A DNA stretch of 64,000 bases from Bufo bufo (GCF_905171765.1 NC_053390.1:163314666-163378665); one strand, 5' to 3'. Shown: positions 32,807 through 43,142, numbered from the stretch's first letter. Notes: generated by a model from the letters alone, not told the origin. Made by a program: numbers and translations.

Positions 32807-32881
32807 ATTGCAAACCAAATAAGCTGTAGTTGTATACTTCATTGGAGACAAAACGGAAGCATTTTTTTCAGGTATTGAGAC

Positions 32882-33572
32882 TGTAACGGGGTGCCGAAGG
32901 CACACTCGGTCTCCCATCAGCCGCAGACCTGCTGCTTAGCTTCAGGAGCAAGGATCTGTGTTTGACCTTGTTCCCAGGGCAGCTTTGCTAGCTGGGAGGC
33001 TCCCTGCTCCTAGGTCTGCCTTGAGCGCCGAGCTGATCACTCGGTGCTCGACTGGTCGGTCTGTCGGTCATGTGATGCTGGCCACGTCACATGACCCTCA
33101 CTCCCCACTATAAATACAGGCAGCCTGCTGGCCACAGGTTGCCTGTTAATTTTAGGTATCTGGTGATTGTTTTGTTCCTGCATACTTACCTGATCCTGTG
33201 TTCCCTGACGATTCTCTGCCTGCTCCTCCTGTACTGCGCATCTCTCCTGGTATCCTGACCCCGGCTTCCACCTGACGATTCTTTGCGGACTCCTGTTGTA
33301 CTTCGTTTCTCTCCTGGTATTTGACCTCGGCTTTTCCTGACTATTCTCTGCTCATTCCTTTGTACTGCGTAGCTCTCTAGGTATTGACCTGGTCTGTTCA
33401 CGTTCCGTTATTTGTCTTGTCTGTCTTCCCAGCACGTATCCTAAGTTAGGGACTGCCGTCTAGTTGTCCCCTGTCATTAGGACTTGCGAGGCAAGTAGGC
33501 AGGGACAGGGGTGAGGGTGGAGCGCAGTGGTCACTATCCTCCCCCATGTGTGTAGTGTACGTTACCGTCACA
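32882..33572 (+). mobile_element. Solo LTR with 5-bp target duplication
   Basis: A 691-bp sequence starting TGTAACGGGGTGCC and ending GTTACCGTCACA (TG..CA with TGTAACGG/CCGTCACA-type inverted ends), flanked by GAGAC at 32877-32881 and 33573-33577. No internal coding region or second LTR, so it is a solo LTR left by recombination. It contains a TATA box and sits inside the nested MITE. The CTGCTGGCCACAGG block after the TATA box also occurs near 11360 on the minus strand. Small frames inside are not genes. Confidence 0.82.
33109..33116 (+). promoter_or_regulatory. TATA box of the solo LTR
   Basis: TATAAATA preceded by CTCCCCAC and followed about 25-35 bp on by the conserved CTGCTGGCCACAGG region, placing a probable U3/R boundary near 33140. 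Confidence 0.6.
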
Positions 33573-33899
33573 GAGACCCTATGATGGATATCAATACCGG
33601 AAAATATTATCGCTATTGTGAAAGTAGCCTTACACTCACAAACTTAAATGTATTTTATTTTAATGTATTTTATGTGATAGATCTACACAAAGTAGAAAGT
33701 ATGTATGTGTGAAGTGAAAAGATAATAATGCATGATTTTAAAAAATTTTAATAAATAAAAAACTGAAAAGTGTGGCGTGCATTTATATTCAGCCCCCTGT
33801 ACTCTGATACCCCTAAATAAAATCCAGTGTGACGAACTGCCTTCAGAAGTCACCTAATATAGTCCACCTGTGTGTAATTTATTCTCAGCATAACTACAG

Positions 33900-34850
33900 C
33901 TGTTTGGTGAAGGCCTCCGAGGTTTGTTAGTGATCATTAGTGATGAAACCAGGGAACACACCAGACAGGTCACGGATAAAGTTTTGGAGAAGTGTAAATC
34001 AGGGTTAGGTTATAAAAAAATATCCCAAGCTCTGAACATCTCACGGAGCACTGTTAAATCCATCATCTGAAAATTGAAGGAATATGGCACAGCTGCAGAC
34101 ATACCAAGACATGGCCATCTACCTAAACTGACAGCCTAGGCAAAGAAAGCACTAATTAGAGAAGCACCCAAAAGGTCCATTGTCACTCTGGAGGAGCTGC
34201 AGAGATCCACAGCTTAGGTGGGAGAATCTGTCCACAGGACAACTATTAGTCATGTACTCCACAAACTCCTTTATGGAAGAGTGCTAAGAAGAAAGCCATT
34301 TTTGAAAGCAAGCCATAAGAAATCCAGTTTGTAATTTGCCACAAGCCATGTAGGGCGCACAGCAAACATGTGGAAAAAGGTGCTCTGGTCAGATGAGACC
34401 AAAGTTGAACTTTTTGGCCTAAGTCCAAAATGCTAAGTGTGGCAGAAAACTACTACACATTACCCTGAACACACTGTGAAACATGATAGTAACAAGCATC
34501 ATGCTGTGGGGATGTTTTTTTTTAACAGGGACAGGGAAGCTGGTCAGAGCTGATGGGAAGATGAATGGAGCTAAATACAGGGCAATCCTAGAGGAAAACC
34601 TGGTACAGGCTGTAAAAGACTTGAGACTAGGGCGGAGGTTCACCTTCCAGCAGAATAATGACCCTAAACATACAGGCAGAGCTACAATGGAATGGTTTAG
34701 ATCAAAGCATATTCATGTGTTAGACTGGTCCAGACCTAAATCGCATCTGTGGCAAGACTTGAAAATTGCTGTTCACGGACACTCTCCATCCAATCTAGAG
34801 TTATTTTGCAAAGAACAATGGGCAAAAATTTCTCGTTGCAAGCTGCGGTT
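33900..34850 (+). pseudogene. Tc1-like transposase pseudogene
   Basis: Degenerate coding region of the relic at 31059-35185. Recognisable pieces: a helix-turn-helix stretch (about 33985-34070, ISRSTVKSII), WSDETKVELF (about 34390-34420, first catalytic Asp), SIMLWGCFF (34495-34521), FQQNNDPKHTGRAT (34645-34686, where the expected Asp of the QQDNDPKH motif is Asn), and a C-terminal region from which the PDLNPIE motif has been lost (DWSRPKSHLWQDL). Several stops are present. The longest open piece is 34483-34878, which runs into an inserted MITE. Not functional. Confidence 0.85.
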
Positions 34851-35121
34851 TTCTTTCCGTCATGGGATGCGGAGCTAAACGGATCCGGCATGACCCACAA
34901 TGCAAGTCAACGCGGATGGACCCGTTTTCCCAGACACAATAGAAAATGGATCCGTCCCCCATTGACTTTCAATGGTGTTCATGACGGATCCGTCATTGCT
35001 ATGTTAAAGATAATACAACCGGATCCGTTCATAACGGATGCAAATGGTTTTATTATCAGTAACGGAAGTGTTTTTGCTGATCCCTCCCGGATCAGGCAAA
35101 AACGCAAGTGTGAAAGTAGCC
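34850..35121. mobile_element. GGCTAC..GTAGCC-group MITE, left end lost
   Basis: Right end CGCAAGTGTGAAAGTAGCC at 35103-35121. The left end is not recognisable and the sequence begins within GGATGCGGAGCTAAACGGATCC-type interior text. Paired ACGGATCC blocks match the interior of 2890-5015 and 31115-31490. It truncates the Tc1 pseudogene frame. Confidence 0.6.
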
Positions 35122-35187
35122 TCAGCTTGTGGGTGTAACATGAAAAAATTTGGAAAACTTCAAAGGGTACTTTTTCAAGGCACTGTA

Positions 35188-35890
35188 TATGAGTACAATT
35201 GCTCTAGTCTAGATTTATACAATATATCTCTCTACGTTAAGCATTGTAATCTGATCTGTTGAATGTACAGTATGCACTATTTCTGTCTGTAGGAATAGTG
35301 TGAAGGATGCATGAGCGTGCACAGTATACATTACTATGGTTAAAGATGTGACCTTAAACACCAGTACAATAATGTATTATACATCCCTATGTTTTACTGG
35401 AATGTTCTATGTGTAGTATGAAATCCTGAGAATGAGCAGAATGCTAGGACAGATTTTTTTTTTTACGGATGTTGTTATGTATTATGCTGAATCAGACATT
35501 ATGGAATCCGTCAACTAAAGTTGCCTGTGGAATGAAGTGTATGTGACCTAAATACTAAGAGGAGGTTACCGAGCCAGAGAGAAAATGAAATGCACAAAGC
35601 TGATTGTAGTCACTTTCAATGGAAGCAGAAAGACCAGCAAATGTATAAAAGATTTTGTAGTTATAGTGATAACTACTGTAGCGAATGTTAAAGGGCCCCT
35701 GAACAAAAAACTGCAAAACTTATACTTTAAATGTGTAGCTTATTTCAATGGTTGAAGGTCCTCAGAAGAGGAGATCAAGTACTGACCAGGGCAGACGTTT
35801 TTCTAGGCTTCTTGCCAGTGATCTTGTTAAACACCACAATTAGTAACTTCCCAGCTGAAAATGGCTCCTCAGATGAAGAACAATAGGTTA
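35188..35890. other. No gene seen
   Basis: AT-rich with no recognised features until an AAAGAGGACCTATCGCC repeat terminus at about 35896, whose partner end was not found. Confidence 0.45.
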
Positions 35891-36270
35891 ACATTAAAGA
35901 GGACCTATCGCCTGCTGAAACCATTAAATCTGCATAGCTCCATGCGGCCCCTTCATTGCTTCTCCTAGCACAGCACCTCATCCATAAGTATGCCTGTGAC
36001 TAGTACTGCTGCTAAGCTGCATTTAAAGAGGACCTGTCATGACTTGCATTCCCCATGTAATACATTCTGGACCATCTATTTTTATGACTCTATGTTGTCA
36101 TAACTTTATTATTCCTACTAGAAGTTATGAATGAATTACTAGCAGTTTGCAATGAAGGTCCAGTTGGGTGTTACCAGTTAGGGGTATACAGGGATGCTAT
36201 TTTGATACTATCCAATCAGTGCTGCCAGTGTCAGACTGTGCAGAGACCCCCCCGCCCATGCTATGACTAA

Positions 36271-36660
36271 AGGCGGGTTTACACTGGCTGATGGAACAGC
36301 TGATTGTCGGGAAGAAAGCGCCCTTTCCGACAGTTGGTTGCTCATTCAGTGAAGGAGACAGCTGTATATGCATGCAGCAATCTCCTTCACAGTATGAGGA
36401 TGAGGAATCACTATTGCTCGTACCCATACAGAATCATTGTTTCTGGGCAGCAGAACGCTGTTCAGGCAGCACGCTCTGCTGCCCAGAAATGATAATTGGT
36501 GTGCCTGCACAAATGACAGGATCATCCGATTAATGAGCATTTTGCTCGTTCATCGGGTGATCGGCAGCACATTTAGATGGGCAGATTGTCAGGAACGAGC
36601 GTTCGCAGGAACGGTCATTCCTAATAATCTGCCCAAACATCGGGCACTCTAAATCCACCT
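36271..36660. mobile_element. Foldback MITE, AGGCGGGTTTACAC end
   Basis: Starts AGGCGGGTTTACACTGGC and ends CACTCTAAATCCACCT within TAA/TTA flanks. The inside folds through CTGTTCAGGCAGC / GGCAGCAGAACGCTG and TGATGGAACAG-type blocks. Opposing small frames on both strands are symmetry artefacts. Confidence 0.6.
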
Positions 36661-36664
36661 TACA

Positions 36665-37136
36665 GGCTATGTACACCTTTGGGACAATTTTTTTATGATT
36701 GCATTTTACTCATTTGAGGCTAAAAATCATTCTTTGAATTGGTCTTTATTAAAAAATATTGAGCCGTTCGGTCACAAAAGGTTAACTGTTTTTCTAGCTG
36801 TGTGCATCCTACTTTCACTTTTTGCCAGTCATCTAATAGCCCTTATCTCTAAATTGCTGAGAGGTCATAAACACTTATTTAAGTCACATTCTTATCAGTA
36901 AGATAAGAACTGAGCTATAATGAGTGTTTATAATGTCACAGAGCAGAGATAAGAAGCCCGTCAGCTCCTTAACTGAAGGAAAAGAAAATTCAAATCCGTC
37001 TAGTAGAGAATCTCAGCTCTATACAGAAAAAAGGACTCCATATTTTTAATAAAGACCAATTGAAAAAATGATTTTTATCTCATAATGAGTACAGTGCACG
37101 AATAAAAATATAATTGCCCCAAAGGTGTACATAGCC
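36665..37136. mobile_element. Foldback MITE, GGCTATGTACACCTTTGGG ends
   Basis: GGCTATGTACACCTTTGGG at 36665-36683 is mirrored by CCCCAAAGGTGTACATAGCC ending at 37136. Pairing extends inwards through TGATTGCATTTTACTCAT / ATCTCATAATGAG and AATTGGTCTTTATTAAAAA / TTTTTAATAAAGACCAATT. No coding capacity. Confidence 0.8.
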
Positions 37137-37388
37137 TTTAAGGATCTGTATATCCATATCATTTTTAATTTTCCTACAATAAAGAAGACATTTTATTGAA
37201 GTCACTGGAGTGCAGAATTTGCTGCTGATCTGCTCTGGGCATGTCTGTGCGTCTGTACAACTTCACTTCAGCAAGGTGAGCTGGTTTATTTGTGTTGGTG
37301 CTCATAATGCTCCAGAATTGTTATTTCATGGGGAATGCAAGTAGTTACTAAAACAGACATGTCAGTAGATATTACAGGTTCTCTTTAA

Positions 37389-38312
37389 GTAAATGAGAGA
37401 CCAGACACCCAATACACACAGAACTTTTGTGCCTTTATAAACAGGGGCATCTAAAATAGACCATGGTATACTCACCAATTTCTCCAGCACCACACTCTGT
37501 AGATGATATGCATAGTGATGTATCGGAATTCAGCTTGTGACCGCTGCAGTCAATTACTGGCCTCAGCTGTAGACCGCTAATGCTAGTTTCACATATGCTT
37601 CATGTAACCCCAGCAGGCTCGATACTACCGCCTTCCCGCTGGACCCCATTTACTATAATGGGGTCTGGCAGAGATCCGGTCACAATTCAACAAATATGTT
37701 GAGAATCTGCCATTATCTGTCTGACCTGCCGGCCATGGTTGTGAAAGAAGACTTATGTCCCATATCCAGGCATGTCACTGCTATTTTTTATAATCAAGTA
37801 GCAGAAGTAGTAACGGGCCAGGGCCGCAGGGAACAGTGCCGGAGAACTGGTGAGTATATCATAGATTTTGGTATCTTGGACAGCCCCTTTATAACCCCCT
37901 TTCCTGTCTACCAATTTGTCTTGAAGCAGGGTTGGTTATATCATGTGAATTCAAGCTTAGCTGCTGTTTTCAACAACTATTTTTAGTCTGTTTTCTACTG
38001 TGAAAATGTAATAAATAAGCTCCTTACATGATGTTAACATTATTACTGCATCTACACAGTGAACTCTGAAACAAACGCTGTGTGCAGAAAAATTACAGAT
38101 AGGAACATTAATAGGTTACATCAGCTTTCCTGCAGTTTGCTTCTTGTTCTGTATGCATGGCATATAGCTGTTTGTTTGTTCTATTTATACAGTGTACATA
38201 CAGTATGTGGGCTTGTTGACAGAGAATCCATCCTACACAATGTCACTTTTCCTAGTTTGCAGTTTGTTTAACCAAGCTTTTCCTTCTTGTTTCAACTATC
38301 TATGAAACATTT
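37389..38312. other. No gene; fragment of a GGCTAG-group MITE
   Basis: About 37577-37700 carries TGCTAGTTTCACAT, CAGCAGGCTC and ATAATGGGGTCTGGCAGAGATCCGG, text shared with the MITE at 43427-43621, so it is a decayed fragment. The rest is unremarkable. Confidence 0.45.
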
Positions 38313-38928
38313 TAAAGTGTAACTGTCATATTTTATTTATTTGCTAGTTTATTAGAGCTAGGCATGTATACCTGAGTTAGTCTGTCAATGATTGTCAAAA
38401 GATCTGTAATTACCTTATAATAACAGCTTTCATTAATGTCCTGTCCCTTTCCACTGGTCCCTTAACCGCCTCCGGACCGCCTAACGCAGGATTGCGGTCC
38501 GGAGGCGGCAGCCCTGCGCTAAGCGACGCATATACGCGTCATCTCGCGTGAGCCGAGATTTCCTGTGAACGCGCGCACACAGGCGCACGCGTTCACAGGA
38601 TCGGAAGGTAAGCGAGTGGATCTCCAGCCTGCCAGCGGCGATCGTTCGCTGGCAGGCTGGAGATGCGATTTTCTTAACCCCTAACAGGTATATTAGACGC
38701 TGTTTTGATAACAGCGTCTAATATTCCTGCTACCTGGTCCTCTGGTGGTCCCTTTTGTTTGGATCGACCATCAGAGGACACAGGTAGCTCAGTAAAGTAG
38801 CACCAAACACCACTACACTACACTACACCCCCCTGTCACTTATTAACCCCTTATGTACCACTGATCACCCCTGATCACCCCATATAGACTCCCTGATCAC
38901 CCCCCTGTCATTGATCACCCCCCTGTAA

Positions 38929-39499
38929 GGCTCCATTCGGAAGTCCGTATAATTTTTACGGATCCACTGATACATGGATCGGATCCGCAAAACACATACG
39001 GACATCTGAATGGAGCCTTACAGGGGGGTGATCAATGACAGGGGGGTGATCACCTCATATACACTCCCTGATCACCCCCTGTCATTGATCACCCCCCTGT
39101 AAGGCTCCATTCAGACGTCCGTATGATTTTTACGGATCCACGGATACATGGATCGGATCCGCAAAACACATACGGACGTCTGAATGGAGCCTTAAAGGGG
39201 TGTGATCAATGACAGGGGGTGATCACCCCATATAGACTCCCTGATCACCTCCCTGTCATTGATCACCCCCGTCATTGATTACCCCCCTGTAAGGCTGCAT
39301 TCAGATGTCCGTATGTTTTTTACGGATCCACGGATACATGGATCGGATCCGCAAAACACATACGGACATCTGAATGGAGCCTTATAGGGGGGTGATCAAT
39401 GACAGGGGGGTGATCAATGACAGGGGGGTGATCAGGGAGTCTATATGGGGTGATCACCCCCCTGTCATTGATCACCCCCCTGTAAGGCTCCATTCAGAC
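38929..39499. repeat. Tandem array of 89-bp hairpins
   Basis: Three copies of an 89-bp palindromic unit (38929-39017, 39103-39191, 39293-39381) beginning GGCTCCATTC and ending GAATGGAGCC, plus a truncated copy at 39485-39499. Spacing is 174 and 190 bp. The spacers consist of CTGATCACCCCCCTGTCATT-type repeats in both orientations. Confidence 0.88.
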
Positions 39500-39504
39500 A
39501 TTTT

Positions 39505-41400
39505 TTTTGGCCCAAGTTAGCGGAAATTATTATTTCTTTTCTTACAAAGTCTCATATTCCACTAACTTGTGTCAAAAAATAAAATCTCACATGAACTCAC
39601 CATACCCCTCACGGAATCCAAATGCGTAAAATTTTTTAGACATTTATATTCCAGACTTCTTCTCACGATTTAGGGCCCCTAGAATGCCAGGGCAGTATAA
39701 ATACCCCACATGTGACCCCATTTCGGAAAGAAGACAACCCAAGGTATTCGCTGAGGGGAATATTGAGTCCATGAAAGATTGAAATTTTTGTCCCAAGTTA
39801 GCGGAAAGGGAGACTTTGTGAGAAAAAAAATAAAATAAATCAATTTCCGCTAACTTGTGCCAAAAAAAAAAAAATTTCTATGAACTCGCCATGCCCCTCA
39901 TTGAATACCTTGGGGTGTCTTCTTTCCAAAATGGGATCACATGTGGGGTATTTATACTGCCCTGGCCTTTTAGGGGCCCTAAAGCGTGAGAAGAAGTCTG
40001 GGATCCAAATGTCTAAAAATGCCCTCATAAAAGGAATGTGGGCCCCTTTGCGCATCTAGGCTGCAAAAAAGTGGCACACATCTGGTATCGCCGTACTCAG
40101 GAGAAGTTGGGCAATGTGTTTTCGGGTGTCATTTTACATATACCCATGCTGGGTGAGATAAATATCTTGGTCAAATGCCAACTTTGTATAAAAAATGGGA
40201 AAAGTTGTCTTTTGCCAAGATATTTCTCTCACCCAGCATGGGTATATGTAAAAAGACACCCCAAAACACATTGCCCAACTTCTCCTGAGTACGGGGATAC
40301 CAGATGTGTGACACTTTTTTGCAGCCTAGGTGGGCAAAGGGGCCCACATTCCAAAGAGCACCTTTCGGATTTCACAGGTCATTTACCTACTTACCACACA
40401 TTAGGGCCCCTAGAATGCCAGGGCAGTATAACTACCCCACAAGTGACCCCATTTTGGAAAGAAGACACCCCAAGGTATTCCGTGAGGGGCATGGCGAGTT
40501 CCTAGAATTTTTTATTTTTTGTCACAAGTTAGCGGAAAATGATGATTTTTTTTTTTCTTACAAAGTCTCATATTCCACTAACTTGTGACAAAAAATAAAA
40601 AACTTCCATGAACTCACTATGCCCATCACGAAATACCTTGGGGTGTCTTCTTTCCAAAATGGCGTCACTTGTGGGGTAGTTATACTGCCCTGGCATTTTA
40701 GGGTCGAATGCATGAGAAGTGGTTTGAAATCAAAATCTGTAAAAAATGGCCGGTGAAATCCGAAAGGTTCTCTTTGGAATGTGGGCCCCTTTGCCCACCT
40801 AGGCTGCAAAAAAGTGTCACACATCTGGTATCCCCGTACTCAGGAGAAGTTGGGCAATGTGTTTTGGGGTATCTTTTTACATATACCCATGCTGGGTGAG
40901 AGAAATATCTTGGCAAAAGACAACTTTTCCCATTTTTTTTATACAAAGTTGGCATTTGACCAAGATATTTATCTCACCCAGCATGGGTATATGTAAAATG
41001 ACACCCCAAAACACATTGCCCAACTTCTCCTGAGTACGGCGATACCAGATGTGTGACACTTTTTTGCAGCCTAGGTGGGCAAAGGGGCCCACATTCCAAA
41101 GAGCACCTTTCGGATTTCACCGGTCATTTTTTACAGATTTTGATTGCAAACTACTTCTCACGCATATGGGCCCCTAAAATGCCAGGGCAGTATAACTACC
41201 CCACAAGTGACCCCATTTTGGAAAGAAGACACCCCAAGGTATTCGCTGATGGGCATAGTGAGTTCATAGAAGTTTTTATTTTTTGTCACAAGTTAGTGGA
41301 ATATGAGACTTTGTAAGAAAAAATAAATAAAAAATCATCATTTTCTGCTAACTTGTGACAAAAAATAAAAAGTTCTATGAACTCACTATGCCCATCAGCG
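39505..41400. repeat. Alternating head-to-head arms of ~350-400 bp
   Basis: The same arm (core CTTGGGGTGTCTTCTTTCC .. ACTCAGGAGAAGTTGGGCAA .. CACCCAGCATGGGTATATG) appears forward at about 39835-40215, reversed at 40216-40545, forward at 40545-40930 and reversed at 40931-41335, with partial arms on each side. Each junction is a palindrome centre, for example AAAAGTTGTCTTTTGCC at about 40200. The structure could fold into several long cruciforms. Confidence 0.85.
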
Positions 41401-42499
41401 AATACCTTAGGGTGTCTACTTTCCGAAATGGGGTCATTTGTGGGGTTTTTCTACTGTCTGGCCATTGTAGAACCTCAGGAAACATGACAGGTGCTCAGAA
41501 AGTCAGAGCTGCTTCAAAAAGCGGAAATTCACATTTTTGTACCATAGTTTGTAAACGCTTTTACCCAAGCCATTTTTTTTTACCCAAACATTTTTTTTAT
41601 CAAAGACATGTAGAACAATAAATTTAGAGAAAAATTTATATATGGATGTCGTTTTTTTGCAAAATTTTACAACTGAAAGTGAAAAATGTCATTTTTTTGC
41701 AAAAAAATCTTTAAATTTCGATTAATAACAAAAAAAGTAAAAATGTCAGCAGCAATGAAATACCACCAAATGAAAGCTCTATTAGTGAGAAGAAAAGGAG
41801 GTAAAATTCATTTGGGTGGTAAGTTGCATGACCGAGCAATAAACGGTCAAAGTAGTGTAGGTCAGAAGTGTAAAAAGTGGTCTGGTCATTAAGGGTGTTT
41901 CAGCTAGGGGGGCTGAGGTGGTTAAAAGACCATTGCTAGGGATTTTCTGTCTTCTCATTAGTGTAAACAGAAAACGGAGGGGTGGTCCTTTACACTGCAT
42001 GTCTGCATTAGGCTTCAGAGTGAGGAGGCGTGTCTCTCAGTAATCCAATCTGATTGGCTGGCAAGAAGCTGCTGGCTAAAGCAAGTGTGTATAGGAAGTG
42101 AGGGAAGGCAGTTTTGGCCTCAGAGAACTGGCAGAGGAGCCAACTTAAGAAAATTCTCATATTGTATGGTTCAAAACAGCCGTAAATAAGAGAAAAACTC
42201 AAGGAAAACAGTGGTATGTGAAGAAACTAAAGATTGCTTCATACATAATTCTGCAGCAGCAATAACATATGCTAAAATTGATTCATTTTTTTAATAAAAA
42301 CATGACAGTTACACTTTTTTTTATTTTTTTTAATTATGTGAGATAAACAATACAAAATCCTGCTTCAGTTATCTAGCATTACCTGGTTACAGTCACCCGC
42401 TAATTTTTGGTTGCTTTGTAAGGTTAGATGCCTCAAATTCTGTTTGCGTTTAGAGCATTGCGTTAGTGTCCAGCTCATGTGTAAATGAGAAAAGCTATA

Positions 42500-43101
42500 C
42501 TTTTTTTTTTCCTTTAGATTAGATGTATTATATAAAATAAATTAGTTTGTACTTTTTTTTTTCTTACCCCCCCCCCCCGCGATGCGTCTTCCTTCACCAC
42601 CACTCCTCCGATCAAGACCGAGGTGCAGTGGTGACGAGTCAGGAGCCGAGAAGTTCTATAAATTCCAGTCTCCCCAAATTTTTTCTCTGTATTCCACTGC
42701 CTATACAGGATATATTCATACCTCTTAGTAGTATTCACCAGGTTTAACCATGTATTCATGGTGGGACTGTTTCGTGAGAACCAAGAGCGTGCTATCAGAA
42801 GTCGTGCCAAAAACATTATCTTAAATAAAATGTTTATTTTATGTTGTTGACAACTCACCTTGGCCAACTCACCCAGTACCCAGCATTCAACGGAAAAAGG
42901 GATCTGCACCTTCAGCTTTCCCTCAATGTGCTTATGGATAGCCCCCCAGTAATGTTTCAACTCTGGACAAGACCAGAACATATGCAAATAATCTGCTTCA
43001 GGGAGATCGCACCTAGGACAGTTAGACTTTATGTTACACCTCTCTGGCTCAATAAATGTGGGATTAGGAAAGACTCTATGTAGAATATTAAACTGCACCA
43101 C
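42500..43101 (-). pseudogene. L1/Tx1-like LINE ORF2 3' end, 5' truncated
   Basis: A 195-codon open frame on the minus strand (43101 to 42514), starting VQFNILHRVF. It carries CPRCDLPEADYLHMFWSC, the Cys/His arrangement CX2C..HX4C found at the C-terminus of L1- and Tx1-type LINE ORF2 proteins, and continues with a region rich in aromatic residues (FKIMFLARLLIARSW). A T run on the plus strand at 42501-42511 may be the poly(A) tail. Reverse transcriptase and endonuclease are missing, so this is a dead 5'-truncated copy. Confidence 0.72.
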
Positions 43102-43142
43102 ATTTACACTTTAAATTGAAAATTGTAATAAACTCATTAAAG

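Larger units (their letters stand above)
31491..32842. mobile_element. Inverted-repeat element with hammerhead-like motif, split
   Basis: AAGTATACAACTACAGCTTA at 31491 is mirrored by AAGCTGTAGTTGTATACTT ending near 32841. An inner stretch (CTTGCGGCAATATTCATA, about 31552) is mirrored at 31727-31747. The two halves were contiguous before a second element (31784-32806) inserted into the right arm. Between the arms lies a hammerhead-like core at 31688-31723. No protein. Confidence 0.7.
31115..33629. mobile_element. GGCTACTTTCACAC-ended MITE, expanded by nested insertions
   Basis: Starts GGCTACTTTCACACTAGC and ends GCTATTGTGAAAGTAGCC, flanked by TTA at 31112-31114 and 33630-33632. Interior blocks such as ACGGATCC-like and CGGAAC motifs match the group at 2890-5015 and 34850-35121. 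It has itself received an inverted-repeat element (31491-32842) and a solo LTR (32882-33572). No coding capacity. Confidence 0.8.
31059..35185 (+). mobile_element. Tc1 relic hosting nested insertions
   Basis: Left end CAGTGCCTTGAAAAAGTATT at 31059 (after TA) and right end GTACTTTTTCAAGGCACTG at 35167-35185 (before TA) are inverted copies. The original element would have been roughly 1.4-1.5 kb. It has been enlarged by a GGCTACTTTC-ended insertion (31115-33629, itself nested) and a second related insertion (34850-35121). The transposase between is a pseudogene. Confidence 0.85.
36023..37388. mobile_element. AAAGAGGACCTGTCATG-ended element containing two MITEs
   Basis: TTTAAAGAGGACCTGTCATG at 36022 is mirrored by ACAGGTTCTCTTTAAG ending at 37389, with imperfect pairing. 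Two foldback MITEs lie inside it back to back (36271-36660 and 36665-37136). No coding capacity. Confidence 0.5.
38466..41921. mobile_element. 3.46 kb TTAA-flanked element of alternating inverted arms
   Basis: Flanked by TTAA at 38462-38465 and 41922-41925. It begins CCGCCTCCGGACCGCC and ends GGCTGAGGTGG, so the tips are short inverted repeats. TTAA duplication with CC..GG tips is the hallmark of piggyBac elements, so a piggyBac-mobilised non-autonomous element is the best guess (inference). No transposase is present. Composition: a GC-rich hairpin head (38466-38700), an array of three 89-bp hairpins (38929-39381), an alternating inverted-arm section (39505-41400) and a T-rich tail. Near-identical short frames on both strands are copies of the arms, not genes. 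Confidence 0.72.
38313..42317. mobile_element. AAAGTGTAACTGTCAT-ended element split by a TTAA insertion
   Basis: TTAAAGTGTAACTGTCAT at 38312-38329 is mirrored by ATGACAGTTACACTTT at 42302-42317. Inner blocks CCTGTCCC..CCACTGGTC and GACCATTGCTAGGG flank the 3.46 kb element, suggesting that a host element of about 0.5 kb was interrupted. No coding capacity. Confidence 0.6.

Noticed and set aside
38810..39500. Regularly spaced repeats resembling a CRISPR array
   Set aside because: Units are 89-bp palindromes with repetitive spacers, inside a vertebrate transposon. There are no cas genes and the context is eukaryotic.
40038..41316. Repeated 70-155 codon frames with shared text on alternating strands
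   Set aside because: They are copies of the same inverted arms. The reading frames differ from arm to arm and show no domain.
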